Source of the DNA: Streptomyces sp. SAJ15
GTDB taxonomy: Bacteria; Actinomycetota; Actinomycetes; Streptomycetales; Streptomycetaceae
DNA length: 64,000 bases
Reading direction: 5' to 3'
NCBI RefSeq assembly: GCF_007595705.1
Contig: NZ_NISY01000011.1
Span: forward strand, 147,053-211,052
Shown here piece by piece: positions 33,495 to 43,649 of the stretch (position 1 is its first letter; the number at the start of each line of letters is the position of its first letter). A model generated the notes under the pieces. It did no database searches, had not been told where the DNA came from, and saw only the letters and a program-made list of their open reading frames with translations. The translations under genes were made by a program, and so were the position numbers.

Positions 33495-33821
33495 ATGAGC
33501 ATCGTGAAGATCAACGTGCTGACCGTGCCCGCCGAGCAGCGGGAGCTGCTGGAGCAGCGTTTCGCCGCGCGTGCGGGGTCCGTGGAGAGCTCCGACGGCT
33601 TCGAGTGGTTCGAACTGCTGCGCCCGGTCGAGGGCACCGACGAGTACCTCGTCTACACCCGCTGGCGCGACGAGGAGTCGTACAAGGCGTGGATGGAGGG
33701 TTCGATGCGTCAGGCCCACCAGGGCGGCGGCGAGGGGGCCCCGAAGCAGCGTCCGGCGGCCACCGGCTCCACCCTGTGGTCCTTCGAGGTCGTCCAGCAG
33801 GCCGCTCCGAAGCAGGACTGA
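33495..33821 (+). CDS. MhuD/IsdG-type heme-degrading monooxygenase (ABM domain)
   Basis: A 108-residue dimeric ferredoxin-like-fold protein. Antibiotic-biosynthesis-monooxygenase features are clear: FEWFELLRPVEGTDEYLVYTRW and SYKAWMEGS. The three residues that define heme-degrading members fall at Asn7, Trp66 and His75, the same numbers as in M. tuberculosis MhuD as I recall them. Heme cleavage with iron release is therefore the best guess; a generic monooxygenase is the alternative. The gene is divergent from an AraC regulator, and a GC palindrome that may end transcription lies four bases past the stop. Confidence 0.8.
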   Translation: MSIVKINVLTVPAEQRELLEQRFAARAGSVESSDGFEWFELLRPVEGTDEYLVYTRWRDEESYKAWMEGSMRQAHQGGGEGAPKQRPAATGSTLWSFEVVQQAAPKQD

Positions 33822-33824
33822 CCC

Positions 33825-33840
33825 GGCGGCGGCCGCCGCC
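33825..33840 (+). terminator. GC palindrome after heme-monooxygenase gene
   Basis: A perfect 16-base palindrome GGCGGCGGCCGCCGCC, followed by CCCCGTTCGGG, begins four bases past the stop. As an RNA it can fold with a short loop, and it is likely a weak terminator. Confidence 0.45.
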
Positions 33841-33927
33841 CCCCGTTCGGGCTAGTCCCTTTGGCCGTGCTCTCCGCTCTGCCCAACGCTGGAAGTAGCG
33901 TCAGCCCGAGCGAGAAGAGTGATTTCC

Positions 33928-34152
33928 ATGAGCTTCAAGGACACCATGAGGCATCTCAAGGAGCGGCTGAAGGGGCACGAGGACAAGGTCGACCGTGGCA
34001 TGGACAGGGGCGCCGAGCAGGCCGACCGGCGCACCGGTGGGAAGTACACCGAACACATCGAGCGCGGCTCCCAGCAGGCCAAGGACGCCCTGCTGTCGCC
34101 GGAGGAGAAGCGGCGGCAGGACCGTCCGGGCGGTGACAGCCCGGGGATCTGA
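33928..34152 (+). CDS. small antitoxin-like protein (MT0933/Rv0909 family)
   Basis: A 74-residue highly charged helical protein. MSFKDTMRHLKERLKGHEDKVDRGMDRGAEQADRRTGGKYTEHIERGSQQAKDAL has the D-K-G/A-E-x-AD-x-K-TGGK-[YH] pattern of the MT0933-like antitoxin family. In Streptomyces these are usually orphans without a toxin, and none is next to it here, so a toxin-antitoxin role is doubtful. ATG at 33928 is taken, with GAAGAG upstream; GTG at 33919 would add three residues. A strong terminator follows. Confidence 0.8.
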   Translation: MSFKDTMRHLKERLKGHEDKVDRGMDRGAEQADRRTGGKYTEHIERGSQQAKDALLSPEEKRRQDRPGGDSPGI

Positions 34153-34196
34153 TTCCCGGCCGTCCCCGGACGGCGGCGGATTTCTCCGCCCACGGC

Positions 34197-34242
34197 CGGC
34201 GGGGGCCGGGTGGCTGACGAAACAGCCATCCGGCCCCCGCCG
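34197..34242 (+). terminator. 20-base-pair terminator hairpin
   Basis: The arms at 34197-34216 and 34223-34242 pair over 20 positions with one G-T wobble, closing the loop ACGAAA. It lies 45 bases past the antitoxin-like gene and ends before the acetyltransferase ribosome site. Confidence 0.88.
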
Positions 34243-34286
34243 TCCCGTGCGGCCCGGTGCGGAGCCCAGTCAGGAGCGAACACCGC

Positions 34287-34838
34287 ATGACCTCCCCCTG
34301 GACCGTCTCTCCCCGGCCGCCCGGCGCCCCCGAGGCGGCCGCGCTGTTGCGCGAGTACCTGATCGACGTCGCCGACCGCTGGTACCTGCGCCACCACGGG
34401 CGGGCCGCGACCGCCGAGGAGATGGCCGGGCACCTGGCCGAGATGGTCGACGACGACCTCGCCCCACCGCGCGGGGTGTTGCTGGTGGGCCGGCACGACG
34501 ACGAGCCGGGCGGGTGCGTGGGGCTGCGGCTGCTGGACGGCGACCGGGCCGAACTCACCCGGATGTTCATCCGGTCCGCCAAGCGCGGGTCGGGCGGCGC
34601 CGGGCTGCTGCTCGGGGCCGCCGAGCGGGCCGCCGTCGGGCTGGGCGCCCGGCGCCTCGTCCTGAACACCAGGCTGGACCTGGTCGAGGCCCGCGCGCTG
34701 TACGCGCGGCACGGCTTCCAGGAGACCGCGCGTTACGCGGGCGACGAGGATCCGTACGCCGAGTGCTGGTACGCCAAGGACCTGGCCCGTCCGCACCCTC
34801 ATAGCGCCAGGGACCCGGCCCGGTCCGCACCCTCATAG
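34287..34838 (+). CDS. GNAT-family N-acetyltransferase
   Basis: A 183-residue acetyltransferase. Strand 4 reads RAELTRMFIRSAKRGSGGAGLLLGAAERAA, where RGSGGAG is the acetyl-CoA pyrophosphate loop (Q/RxxGxG/A). VLNTRLDLVEARALYARHGFQET is the conserved helix 4/strand 6 end. CAGGAGC lies ten bases before the ATG. The last 18 residues (RPHPHSARDPARSAPS) are encoded by a tandem DNA repeat that continues past the stop, so the natural end may have been altered by repeat spread. Confidence 0.88.
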   Translation: MTSPWTVSPRPPGAPEAAALLREYLIDVADRWYLRHHGRAATAEEMAGHLAEMVDDDLAPPRGVLLVGRHDDEPGGCVGLRLLDGDRAELTRMFIRSAKRGSGGAGLLLGAAERAAVGLGARRLVLNTRLDLVEARALYARHGFQETARYAGDEDPYAECWYAKDLARPHPHSARDPARSAPS

Positions 34839-34925
34839 CGCCGCGCACCCGGCCGGGGGCACACCGCCATAGCGCCAGGGACCCGGCCCCGTCCGCACCC
34901 TCGTAGCGCCGCGGGACCGGCCGGG
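34788..34925. repeat. imperfect tandem repeat across the acetyltransferase stop
   Basis: Four imperfect copies of a 30-39 base unit containing CATAGCGCC-[A/G]-GG-ACCCGGCC run from inside the acetyltransferase gene to 34925. Each begins with a variant of CCGCACCCTCATAG. The copies contain the gene's own stop codon. Confidence 0.85.
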
Positions 34926-34969
34926 GGGCGCCGTCGGCGGCGGGCGCTCGGGCGGGACGCCGGGCCCGC

Positions 34970-37105
<2,136 letters not shown>

Positions 37106-37137
37106 GGCGCCTCCTCCGAACGGGTAGCCATCCCTCC

Positions 37138-37153
37138 CATACTCACCCGTATG
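37138..37153. promoter_or_regulatory. inverted repeat upstream of MFS-MarR gene
   Basis: CATAC-tcaccc-GTATG, a perfect five-base inverted repeat, lies 33 bases upstream of the transporter start in the gap divergent from the HAD gene. Its AT-rich arms stand out from the local GC content. It could be an operator for a MarR-type protein. Confidence 0.35.
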
Positions 37154-37372
37154 CCGTATTACGTCCCGCCGAGCGGGCGACCTCGGCGGACGTGCGACCG
37201 GAAGTCCGGACCCCACTGGCGCAACCCCCCTCTCGTTTTGTATCGTGAGGGAACAAAGTGGTTCCGCCCGCAAACCCTGACCGGCGGGCGGAGCCGCTTG
37301 TCTTCCTTCGCCGCGCCCCCTCGTGCCGCCCGGTGCCCTCCCGCCCCGCTCGGCGCCGTCTGGAGTTCGCTC

Positions 37373-38041
37373 ATGTCGCCGGCCACCATCGCCACGCTCA
37401 CCGCCCGCGCCGTCCTGCTGGACATGGACGGCACCCTGGTCAACTCCGACGCGGTGGTGGAGCGCTGCTGGCGACGATGGGCGGCCGAGCAGGGTCTCGA
37501 CGGGGACAGCGTGATCAAGGTCGTGCACGGCCGACAGGGCCACGCCACGATGGCGGTCCTGCTGCCCGAGCGGCCGATGGAACAGAACCTCGCCGACAAC
37601 CGACGGATGCTGGAGTGGGAGACCGCGGACGTCGACGGCGTCGTGCCCATCCCCGGCGCCCCCGCCTTCATGGCCTCGCTCGCCGATCTGCCGCACGCCC
37701 TGGTGACCTCCGCCGACCGCGGCCTGTCCACGGCCCGGATGACCGCCGCCGGGCTGCCCATGCCCGCCGTGCGCGTCACCGCCGAGAGCGTCGGGGCCAG
37801 CAAGCCGGACCCGGAGGGCTTCCTCAAGGGCGCCGCCGAGCTGGGCTTCGCCCCCGCCGACTGCGTCGTCTTCGAGGACTCCGAGGTCGGCATAGCCGCG
37901 GGCAAGGCCGCCGGCATGCGGGTCGTCGGCGTCGGCCCCCGCGCCGCCGCCCACGCGCCGGACGTCCATGTGCGCGACCTGGAGCGGATCCGGGTCGAGG
38001 CGCTCGCGGACGGCACGCTCCGGCTGCACGTCGCGGCGTAG
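37373..38041 (+). CDS. HAD-superfamily phosphatase (sugar-phosphatase-like)
   Basis: A 222-residue HAD hydrolase. Motif I is LLDMDGTLVNSD (nucleophile and acid Asp), motif II is LVTSAD, the motif III lysine is in SKPDPEGFLKGA, and motif IV is VVFEDSEVGIAAGKAAGM. The cap is the small helical type seen in beta-phosphoglucomutase and sugar phosphatases. The start is supported by CTGGAG eight bases upstream. It is divergent from the MFS-MarR gene. The substrate is probably a small sugar or polyol phosphate. Confidence 0.9.
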   Translation: MSPATIATLTARAVLLDMDGTLVNSDAVVERCWRRWAAEQGLDGDSVIKVVHGRQGHATMAVLLPERPMEQNLADNRRMLEWETADVDGVVPIPGAPAFMASLADLPHALVTSADRGLSTARMTAAGLPMPAVRVTAESVGASKPDPEGFLKGAAELGFAPADCVVFEDSEVGIAAGKAAGMRVVGVGPRAAAHAPDVHVRDLERIRVEALADGTLRLHVAA

Positions 38042-38191
38042 CGCCACGGCCCACGCGGTCGGCCCGCGAAACGACCCGCGGACGGCCGACGCGCCGCCCG
38101 TCCGCGGCGCACCGGCCGGCGTCAGCGGCGCACCGGCCGACACAGCGGCCCGCGTCAGCCCGCGACGGCCACGCGACGGCCCGCCAGCGCG

Positions 38192-38773
38192 TCAGCCCGT
38201 GACGGCCTCGTAGAGGCTCAGGCCGGCCAGTGCCAGCATCACCATCGCCGCGATCTTCGTGATCAGCTTCAGCGGCACGTACCGCATCAACGTGCGGCCG
38301 CCGACGATGCCCAGACCGGCCACCGCCCACAGGGCGAGCACCGCGCCCAGGCCGACCGAGATCGGGTCGTCGTAGCGGGCGGCGAGGTTGGCGGTCATGA
38401 TCTGGGTGAGATCGCCGAACTCGGCGACCAGGATCAGCATGAAACCGGCGCCCGAGACCTTCCAGAAGGACTGGTCCGCGGGCTTCTTGATCTCTTCTTC
38501 CCCGTCGTCCTTCTTGAAGAGCAGCATGGCCGCGCCGGCGAGGAAGAGCGCGCCCACGACCGCCTGCACCACCCGGTGTGGGAGCAGCGACAGCACGCTG
38601 CCGGCGGCGATGGCGAGGGCGACGTGCACGGTGAAGGCGGCGGCGACGCCGACGAAGACGTACGACGCGCGGTAGCGGGTGCCGAGCATCAACCCCGCGA
38701 GGGCGGTCTTGTCGGGGAGCTCGGCGAGGAAGACGACGCCGAAGACGACTGCGGCGACGGTGATGCTGAACAC
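38192..38773 (-). CDS. TMEM165/GDT1 (UPF0016) family manganese transporter
   Basis: A 193-residue protein with six predicted helices. The duplicated family signature is present as FLAELPDKTALAGLML near the N-terminus and LVAEFGDLTQIMTANLA in the second half, forming the E-x-[GP]-D metal site. A charged loop (KKDDGEEEIKKPAD) separates the halves. Bacterial members such as MneA/MneP export Mn2+. The start is GTG at 38773. The probable yybP-ykoY manganese riboswitch upstream supports the metal assignment. Confidence 0.92.
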   Translation of the reverse strand: MFSITVAAVVFGVVFLAELPDKTALAGLMLGTRYRASYVFVGVAAAFTVHVALAIAAGSVLSLLPHRVVQAVVGALFLAGAAMLLFKKDDGEEEIKKPADQSFWKVSGAGFMLILVAEFGDLTQIMTANLAARYDDPISVGLGAVLALWAVAGLGIVGGRTLMRYVPLKLITKIAAMVMLALAGLSLYEAVTG

Positions 38774-38857
38774 GGGGTGGATACCTCGTTCGTTAGGGCC
38801 GCACCGAAAGGGGCCCTTGGGGAGGGGTCGCTTCGGCACGGCAGCGTCTGACACTGC

Positions 38858-38960
38858 GGCCGAAGGTCTCGCTGGCATACGACGCGTCCACCCGCGGTCG
38901 TGGGTCACGACCGCTCGGGCACCGCCGTGGATCACGGCCGCGTCCTACGCTCCGGGCGCC
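38858..38960 (-). promoter_or_regulatory. yybP-ykoY (manganese) riboswitch, probable
   Basis: The leader RNA, read on the minus strand, has a 5' element CCGGAGCGTAGGACGC and a 3' element GCGAGACCTTCGGCC, which resemble the conserved GGGGAGUAG and GCAAGACCUUYGC parts of this class. Between them are two hairpins: GCGGTCGT/ACGACCGC at 38894-38914 (8 pairs) and CCGTG/CACGG near 38924-38937. A further hairpin at 38841-38857 lies toward the gene and could be the expression platform. Its location before a GDT1-type transporter fits this riboswitch class. Confidence 0.68.
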
Positions 38961-39372
38961 GGCCCACCGCGAGGGCGGGCAGTATGTCGACGGTCCGGCG
39001 GAGAGCTACTCCCCTTCTGCTCCGGTCAAGGATACGGCAGCGGCCGCGTGGGGCGGCCGACCGCGTGCCGCCGACTCCCGCGCCGCCGCGCGACCGCGGG
39101 CCGGCACGGCCCCTGGAGGCGTGCTCACGCCCGGCCCCGGCGGGCGCGGCTGTGAGGGCCCTCGACGGCGCGGGCCCCGGCGGGCGGGCCCGCGAGGGCC
39201 CTCGGCGTCCGTGACGAGACCCACACTCCGCCTCGGACGAACGTCGGCGACGGCGCGCCCGCGGTCACCGGTCGGGCGCCGCCCGGCCCGGACCGACCGC
39301 GGGCGACCCCGGGGCGGGACGGCCCGCCCACCGCTCCTACCACAGCGAACGTCCGCCACACCACCCTTGCCT

Positions 39373-39401
39373 TTGACATGCCCGCGTCGGCAGTCTGTAA
39401 C
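39373..39401 (+). promoter_or_regulatory. housekeeping-type promoter for the HNH nuclease gene
   Basis: TTGACA at 39373-39378 and TGTAAC at 39396-39401 are 17 bases apart, which suits the main sigma factor. The start codon follows 88 bases later. The region to the left (38961-39372) has no gene. It holds two direct copies of a GGCCCCGGCGGGCG...GAGGGCCCTCG unit at 39133-39164 and 39173-39205. Confidence 0.6.
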
Positions 39402-39488
39402 CTGACGCCCTTTCATCGGCAACCCGGCGTCGCCACCATGACCGGGCACCTCCGGCCATGAATCCCCCCACTTCCGAGGGAGTTCAGC

Positions 39489-40157
39489 ATGTCCCGACTG
39501 CGCAGTGCCATGGCGCGTCGTCGTCTCTACGCGCGTCATGTCGCCACGGCCGCCGGCCTCACGGCCGTGGTCTCCACGCTCGTACTGAGCGGACCGTCCG
39601 CCCAGGCCGCGCCGCCCGCCCCGCCGAGCGCCGCCACGGCCCGTACCTACCTGGCCGCGCTCACCGTGCGCGCGGAGGGTTCCCTGGACGGCTACAGCCG
39701 CTCCAAGTTCCCGCACTGGAGCACCCAGCAGGGCGCCTGCAACACCCGCGAGGTGGTCCTCAAGCGCGACGGCAGCGACGTCGAGCAGGACTCCCGCTGC
39801 GCCGCCGTCAAGGGCCGCTGGTTCTCGCCGTACGACGGCGCCACCTGGACCGACGCCGCGGACATCGACATCGACCACGTCGTGCCGCTCGCCGAGGCGT
39901 GGCGCTCCGGCGCCAACACCTGGACCACCGCGCAGCGCCAGGGCTTCGCCAACGACCTGACGCGCTCGCAGCTCATCGCCGTGACCGACCGCGTGAACCA
40001 GGCCAAGGGCGACAAGGACCCGGCCAAGTGGCTGCCGTCGGTCACCTCGTACCGCTGCGAGTACGCCCGCATGTGGGTCGGCGTGAAGCACGACTACAAG
40101 CTGTCCGTCGACTCCGCCGAGAAGTCGGCCCTGGCCTCCCTCCTCAACGGCTGCTGA
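39489..40157 (+). CDS. secreted HNH-family nuclease (DUF1524/GmrSD C-terminal type)
   Basis: A 222-residue exported protein. A long basic signal peptide (MSRLRSAMARRRLYARHVATAAGLTAVV...AQA) ends near residue 38. The domain has YSRSKFPHW, the nuclease motif DIDIDHVVPLAEAWRSGA and FANDLTRSQLIAVTDRVNQAKGDKDPAKWLP, typical of secreted Streptomyces HNH proteins. Four Cys (GACN, SRCA, RCEY and the terminal GC) likely form disulfides. DNA degradation outside the cell is expected. GAGGGAG precedes the ATG, a promoter lies upstream and a perfect palindrome terminates it. Confidence 0.9.
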   Translation: MSRLRSAMARRRLYARHVATAAGLTAVVSTLVLSGPSAQAAPPAPPSAATARTYLAALTVRAEGSLDGYSRSKFPHWSTQQGACNTREVVLKRDGSDVEQDSRCAAVKGRWFSPYDGATWTDAADIDIDHVVPLAEAWRSGANTWTTAQRQGFANDLTRSQLIAVTDRVNQAKGDKDPAKWLPSVTSYRCEYARMWVGVKHDYKLSVDSAEKSALASLLNGC

Positions 40158-40180
40158 CGAACCGCCGCCGACCGGCCACC

Positions 40181-40208
40181 GGAGGATCCGCCGCGCGGCG
40201 GATCCTCC
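40181..40208 (+). terminator. perfect 28-base palindrome terminator
   Basis: The arm GGAGGATCCGCCGC and its complement form a perfect palindrome 24 bases past the nuclease stop. The RNA can form about 12 pairs around a small loop. The rest of the 430-base gap to 40587 holds only the candidate operator listed next. Confidence 0.8.
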
Positions 40209-40464
40209 GCGCCCTCCCCCGCGTTCCGTGCCGCACGGCCCCACGGAGCGACGGAGGAGGGCCGGATGGCCGGGCCGCCGGGGAGCCCGGCCCGGGGCAC
40301 CGTCACCGTCCGGCGGCGAGCGAGGAAGGAACGCGCGACCCGTCCGCGGGCCGGCCCCCGAGGGCCGTCGGGCAGTGATCCCTCCCACACCCGGGCCGGA
40401 TGTTTCGCCGAGGGTCTGGACTCTCCGGGCACGCCGGGCATGATGGGGCGCGCCCGTCCCGTGA

Positions 40465-40492
40465 CAACCGGTCACCACCGATGACCGGGTTG
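40465..40492. promoter_or_regulatory. candidate operator upstream of FAD-binding gene
   Basis: CCGGTCA-ccaccga-TGACCGG is a perfect seven-base inverted repeat. It extends outward as ACAA and TTGT if one extra C is allowed in one arm. It lies about 95 bases before the TTG start. The symmetry suggests a dimeric repressor site; the regulator is unknown. Confidence 0.45.
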
Positions 40493-40587
40493 TTCCGTGT
40501 GCCCGTCCGCGTACGGCCGTGTGCTCGCGTCCGCCGACGCGAGCGCCTCGTCCGTCCGCCCCTCAGCTGCCCCCGGGAGACGTCACC

Positions 40588-42711
40588 TTGGCCGGAGCCC
40601 GCCCCGCGCCCGGAGTTCAGCACGAGATCGCCGTCGTCGGTTCCGGCCCCAGGGGCACCAGCGTGCTGGAGCGCATATGCGCCTCCGCCCCCGCGCTGGC
40701 GCCCGGTGTCCGGCTGACCGTGCATCTGATCGACCCCGCCCCACCCGGCCCCGGCCAGGTCTGGCGCACCGCGCAGTCCGCCGAGCTGCTGATGAACACC
40801 GTGGCCTCGCAGGTGACCCTCTTCACCGACGCCAGCGTCGAGTGCGCCGGTCCGATCCGCCCCGGCCCCAGCCTGTACGAGTGGTGCGCGGCGCGGGGGT
40901 CGGCGCTCGGCCCCGACGACTACCCGCCCCGGGCGCTGTACGGCCGCTATCTGGAATGGGTCTTCGCGGAGGTGGTGCGCACCGCGCCGGAGGGGCTGAC
41001 GGTCGTCACCCACGCGGCACGCGCCGTACGGCTGGAGGAACGGTCGGACGGCGCGCAGGCGCTCACCCTGGACGACGGGCGGCGGCTGACCGGCCTGTCG
41101 GCGGTCGTCCTGGCGCAGGGCCATCTGCCCACCGCCTCCGACGCCGAGCAGCGGCGGCTCGCCGGTTACGCCGCGGCCCACGGGCTGCGCCACCTGCCGC
41201 CCGGGAATCCGGCCGACCTCGACCTGTCCGCCGTGGCCCCCGGCGAGACGGTGCTGCTGCGCGGCCTGGGGCTCAACTTCTTCGACCACATGGCGCTGCT
41301 GACGACCGGTCGCGGTGGGCGCTTCGCCACGGGCGCCGACGGCACGCTGGTCTACCGCGCCTCGGGCCGCGAACCCCGGCTGTACGCGGGCTCCCGGCGC
41401 GGCATCCCGTACCACGCCCGCGGCGACAACGCGAAGGGCGCCTGCGGGCGGCACCGGCCCGTCCTGCTCACCCCGGAGGTGATCGCCCTCTTCCGGAAGC
41501 GGGCGACGGCCGGTGACGCGCCGGACTTCCGGGCCGAGATCTGGCCGCTGGTCGCCAAGGAGGTCGAGACCGTCTACTACGAGGCGCTGCTCGCCGCCCG
41601 CGCCCGTCGTTCCGCCGCCAGCGCGTCCGCGACCTCCGCCGGCGGCCCGGCGGGCGCACCCGGTACGCCCGGCGCCGGATTCCGTGGGCGCTTTCTGGCG
41701 ACCCCGCCCGGCGGCCCCGAGGAGGCGGCGGTGCTCGACGCGTACGGGATCGGCGCGGGCGAACGATGGTCCTGGGAGGAGCTGGCGCGGCCGTACGGGC
41801 GGCGGAGGTTCGCCGGGCCCACGGAGTTCCGCGACTGGCTGTTGGACCATCTGCGCCGGGATGTGGCGCAGGCCCGGCTGGGCAATGTGGCGGGGCCGGT
41901 GAAGGCCGCCCTGGACGTGCTGCGGGACCTGCGGAACGAACTGCGGCAGATCGTCGACCACGGCGGGCTGCCGGGGCCGTCCCGGCGGGCCGATCTGGAC
42001 CGCTGGTACACGCCCCTCAACGCCTTTCTCTCCATCGGGCCGCCGCGCCGCCGGATAGAGGAGTTGGTCGCGCTGATCGAGGCGGGGGTGGTGGAGGTCC
42101 TCGGCCCGGAGCTGGAGATCGACACCGGCGGGCCCGACGAGCGCCCCGGCTTCCTGGCCCGCTCGGCCCGGGTGCCGGGCGCCCCCGTACGGGCGACGAC
42201 CCTGATCGAGGCGCGACTGCCGGAGCCGGACCTACGGCGCACGGCGGACGAGTTGCTGGCGGACCTGCTGCGGACGGGCGGCTGCCGCCCGCACCGGGTG
42301 CCGGGCCGCGCCCGGGACCTCGATGTCGCCCCGGACCTCGACCGGGAGCTGAACCTCCACGACGACCCGCCTGGCGGCGCCCCGTCCCGCCATGACCCGT
42401 CGGGCCGGGAGCCGAACCTTCGGGACGTGCCCGGCGGCGCCGAGGGCTACGAGACCGGTGGGCTCGACGTCACGCCCAGCCCGTACCACCTGATCGACGC
42501 CGCCGGCCGCCCGCACCCGCGTCGCTTCGCCCTCGGGGTGCCGACGGAGGGCGTGCACTGGGTGACGGCGGCGGGCGCCCGACCCGGGGTGAACTCGGTG
42601 ACGCTGGCGGACGCCGACGCGGTGGCGCGGGCCGTGTTGCGTGTCACCCTCACGGAACCCGGGTCCGCTACCACTGAGGCGGGCGAGACCGCGAGGGGCG
42701 GGACCGCTTGA
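40588..42711 (+). CDS. FAD/NAD(P)-binding protein (NAD_binding_9 type)
   Basis: A 707-residue flavoprotein-like enzyme. The dinucleotide fold is at residues 12-40: HEIAVVGSGPRGTSVLERI. LLMNTVASQVTLFTD, PRALYGRYLEWVF and VVLAQGHLP follow, as in large HI0933/SidA-related oxidoreductases. GETVLLRGLGLNFFDHMALLTTGRGG is a second nucleotide-related segment. Low-complexity Asp/Pro/Gly insertions occur near residues 345-365 and 580-625. The TTG start has GGGAGA upstream; GTG at 40519 is less likely. The reaction is unknown. No adjacent biosynthetic partner gives a clue. Confidence 0.78.
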   Translation: MAGARPAPGVQHEIAVVGSGPRGTSVLERICASAPALAPGVRLTVHLIDPAPPGPGQVWRTAQSAELLMNTVASQVTLFTDASVECAGPIRPGPSLYEWCAARGSALGPDDYPPRALYGRYLEWVFAEVVRTAPEGLTVVTHAARAVRLEERSDGAQALTLDDGRRLTGLSAVVLAQGHLPTASDAEQRRLAGYAAAHGLRHLPPGNPADLDLSAVAPGETVLLRGLGLNFFDHMALLTTGRGGRFATGADGTLVYRASGREPRLYAGSRRGIPYHARGDNAKGACGRHRPVLLTPEVIALFRKRATAGDAPDFRAEIWPLVAKEVETVYYEALLAARARRSAASASATSAGGPAGAPGTPGAGFRGRFLATPPGGPEEAAVLDAYGIGAGERWSWEELARPYGRRRFAGPTEFRDWLLDHLRRDVAQARLGNVAGPVKAALDVLRDLRNELRQIVDHGGLPGPSRRADLDRWYTPLNAFLSIGPPRRRIEELVALIEAGVVEVLGPELEIDTGGPDERPGFLARSARVPGAPVRATTLIEARLPEPDLRRTADELLADLLRTGGCRPHRVPGRARDLDVAPDLDRELNLHDDPPGGAPSRHDPSGREPNLRDVPGGAEGYETGGLDVTPSPYHLIDAAGRPHPRRFALGVPTEGVHWVTAAGARPGVNSVTLADADAVARAVLRVTLTEPGSATTEAGETARGGTA

Positions 42712-42955
42712 TGCCATGCCGGTCCCGTCGGACCGCGGACGGGGCTCTGCCACACGGGTCGTCGTGGCCGGAACCGGCGAGTCCAGGGCCGCCGGAAGCC
42801 GGGCACCGGCCACCATCTGCACGGATATCACCCAGCGCATAGCTCGTCGCCCGATGTAAGAATGGCATGAACTTGAACTTGCAACAAAATATGAGGCGAC
42901 CCTAACCTGGCAACCTCGCGCTTCCCGTCCCCGACCTGAAACGAGGGCACGTCCC

Positions 42956-43438
42956 ATGTCTTCCCCTTCGAACCCGTTCCAGCCGCTCACCGAGCGCCTG
43001 GACGCCACCCGGCCGTACGTGCTGTCGCTGTTCCGGATCGTCGTCGGCCTGCTCTTCTTCTGCCACGGCGCCGCCTCGCTGCTCGGCTGGTTCGGCGGGG
43101 CCATGGGCACCGGCAAAACCATCGACGCCGGTACCTGGCCCGGCTGGTACGCCGCGGTGATCCAGCTCGTCGGCGGCGGCCTGGTCATGATCGGCCTGGG
43201 CACCCGCAGCGCGGCGTTCATCTCCTCCGGCTCGATGGCCTACGCCTACTTCGTCGAGCACCAGCCGGAGAAGCTCTGGCCCATCCAGAACCAGGGCGAG
43301 GCGTCCGCCATGTTCTGCTGGGCGCTGCTGCTCCTGGTCTTCACCGGCCCCGGCCCGCTGGCCGTGGACCGACTCCTGGGCAACTCCCGCGCGGCGACCG
43401 CCGGTAACGAGGCGCAGCGCCAGCCGTCCCGGGTGTGA
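42956..43438 (+). CDS. DoxX-family membrane protein
   Basis: A 160-residue protein with four helices: LSLFRIVVGLLFFCHGAASLLGW, WYAAVIQLVGGGLVMIGLG, AAFISSGSMAYAYFV and AMFCWALLLLVFTGPGPLAVD. The first carries the DoxX R-x2-x-G-x2-F pattern. Family members act in thiol or redox balance at the membrane. The upstream 245 bases are AT-rich near 42865-42895, with a direct repeat GAACTT-GAACTT that may be promoter or operator DNA. A very stable hairpin follows the gene. Confidence 0.88.
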   Translation: MSSPSNPFQPLTERLDATRPYVLSLFRIVVGLLFFCHGAASLLGWFGGAMGTGKTIDAGTWPGWYAAVIQLVGGGLVMIGLGTRSAAFISSGSMAYAYFVEHQPEKLWPIQNQGEASAMFCWALLLLVFTGPGPLAVDRLLGNSRAATAGNEAQRQPSRV

Positions 43439-43481
43439 AACACGCCTGAATCATCCCCGAACGCCCCTCAGATGAGGCGTG

Positions 43482-43523
43482 GATCACGTCATGCGGGACG
43501 AGAACGTCCCGCATGACGTGATT
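43482..43523 (+). terminator. 18-base-pair hairpin after DoxX gene
   Basis: ATCACGTCATGCGGGACG (43483-43500) and its exact complement (43505-43522) enclose the loop AGAA. It lies 44 bases past the DoxX stop. The stem is less GC-rich than other terminators here. It should terminate well despite the lack of a T-run. Confidence 0.85.
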
Positions 43524-43649
43524 CGAACAACATCATCACCCCCTGCTCGGTATTCTCTTCAGTCACAGGCGTACGCTGTACGGCTGTAAAGGCCGCTCCT
43601 GCCGCTCTCGCTGCGACATCGCGGCGGGGGAACGGGACCGGGAGAGACG

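Noticed and set aside
33928..34152. Toxin-antitoxin module
   Set aside because: The small protein fits the MT0933 antitoxin family, but no toxin gene is adjacent; the next gene is a GNAT enzyme after a strong terminator and lacks the hallmarks of a GNAT toxin.
37106..38143. N-terminal extension of the MFS-MarR frame
   Set aside because: It is antisense to the HAD phosphatase and lacks membrane helices; the transporter signature begins after ATG 37105.
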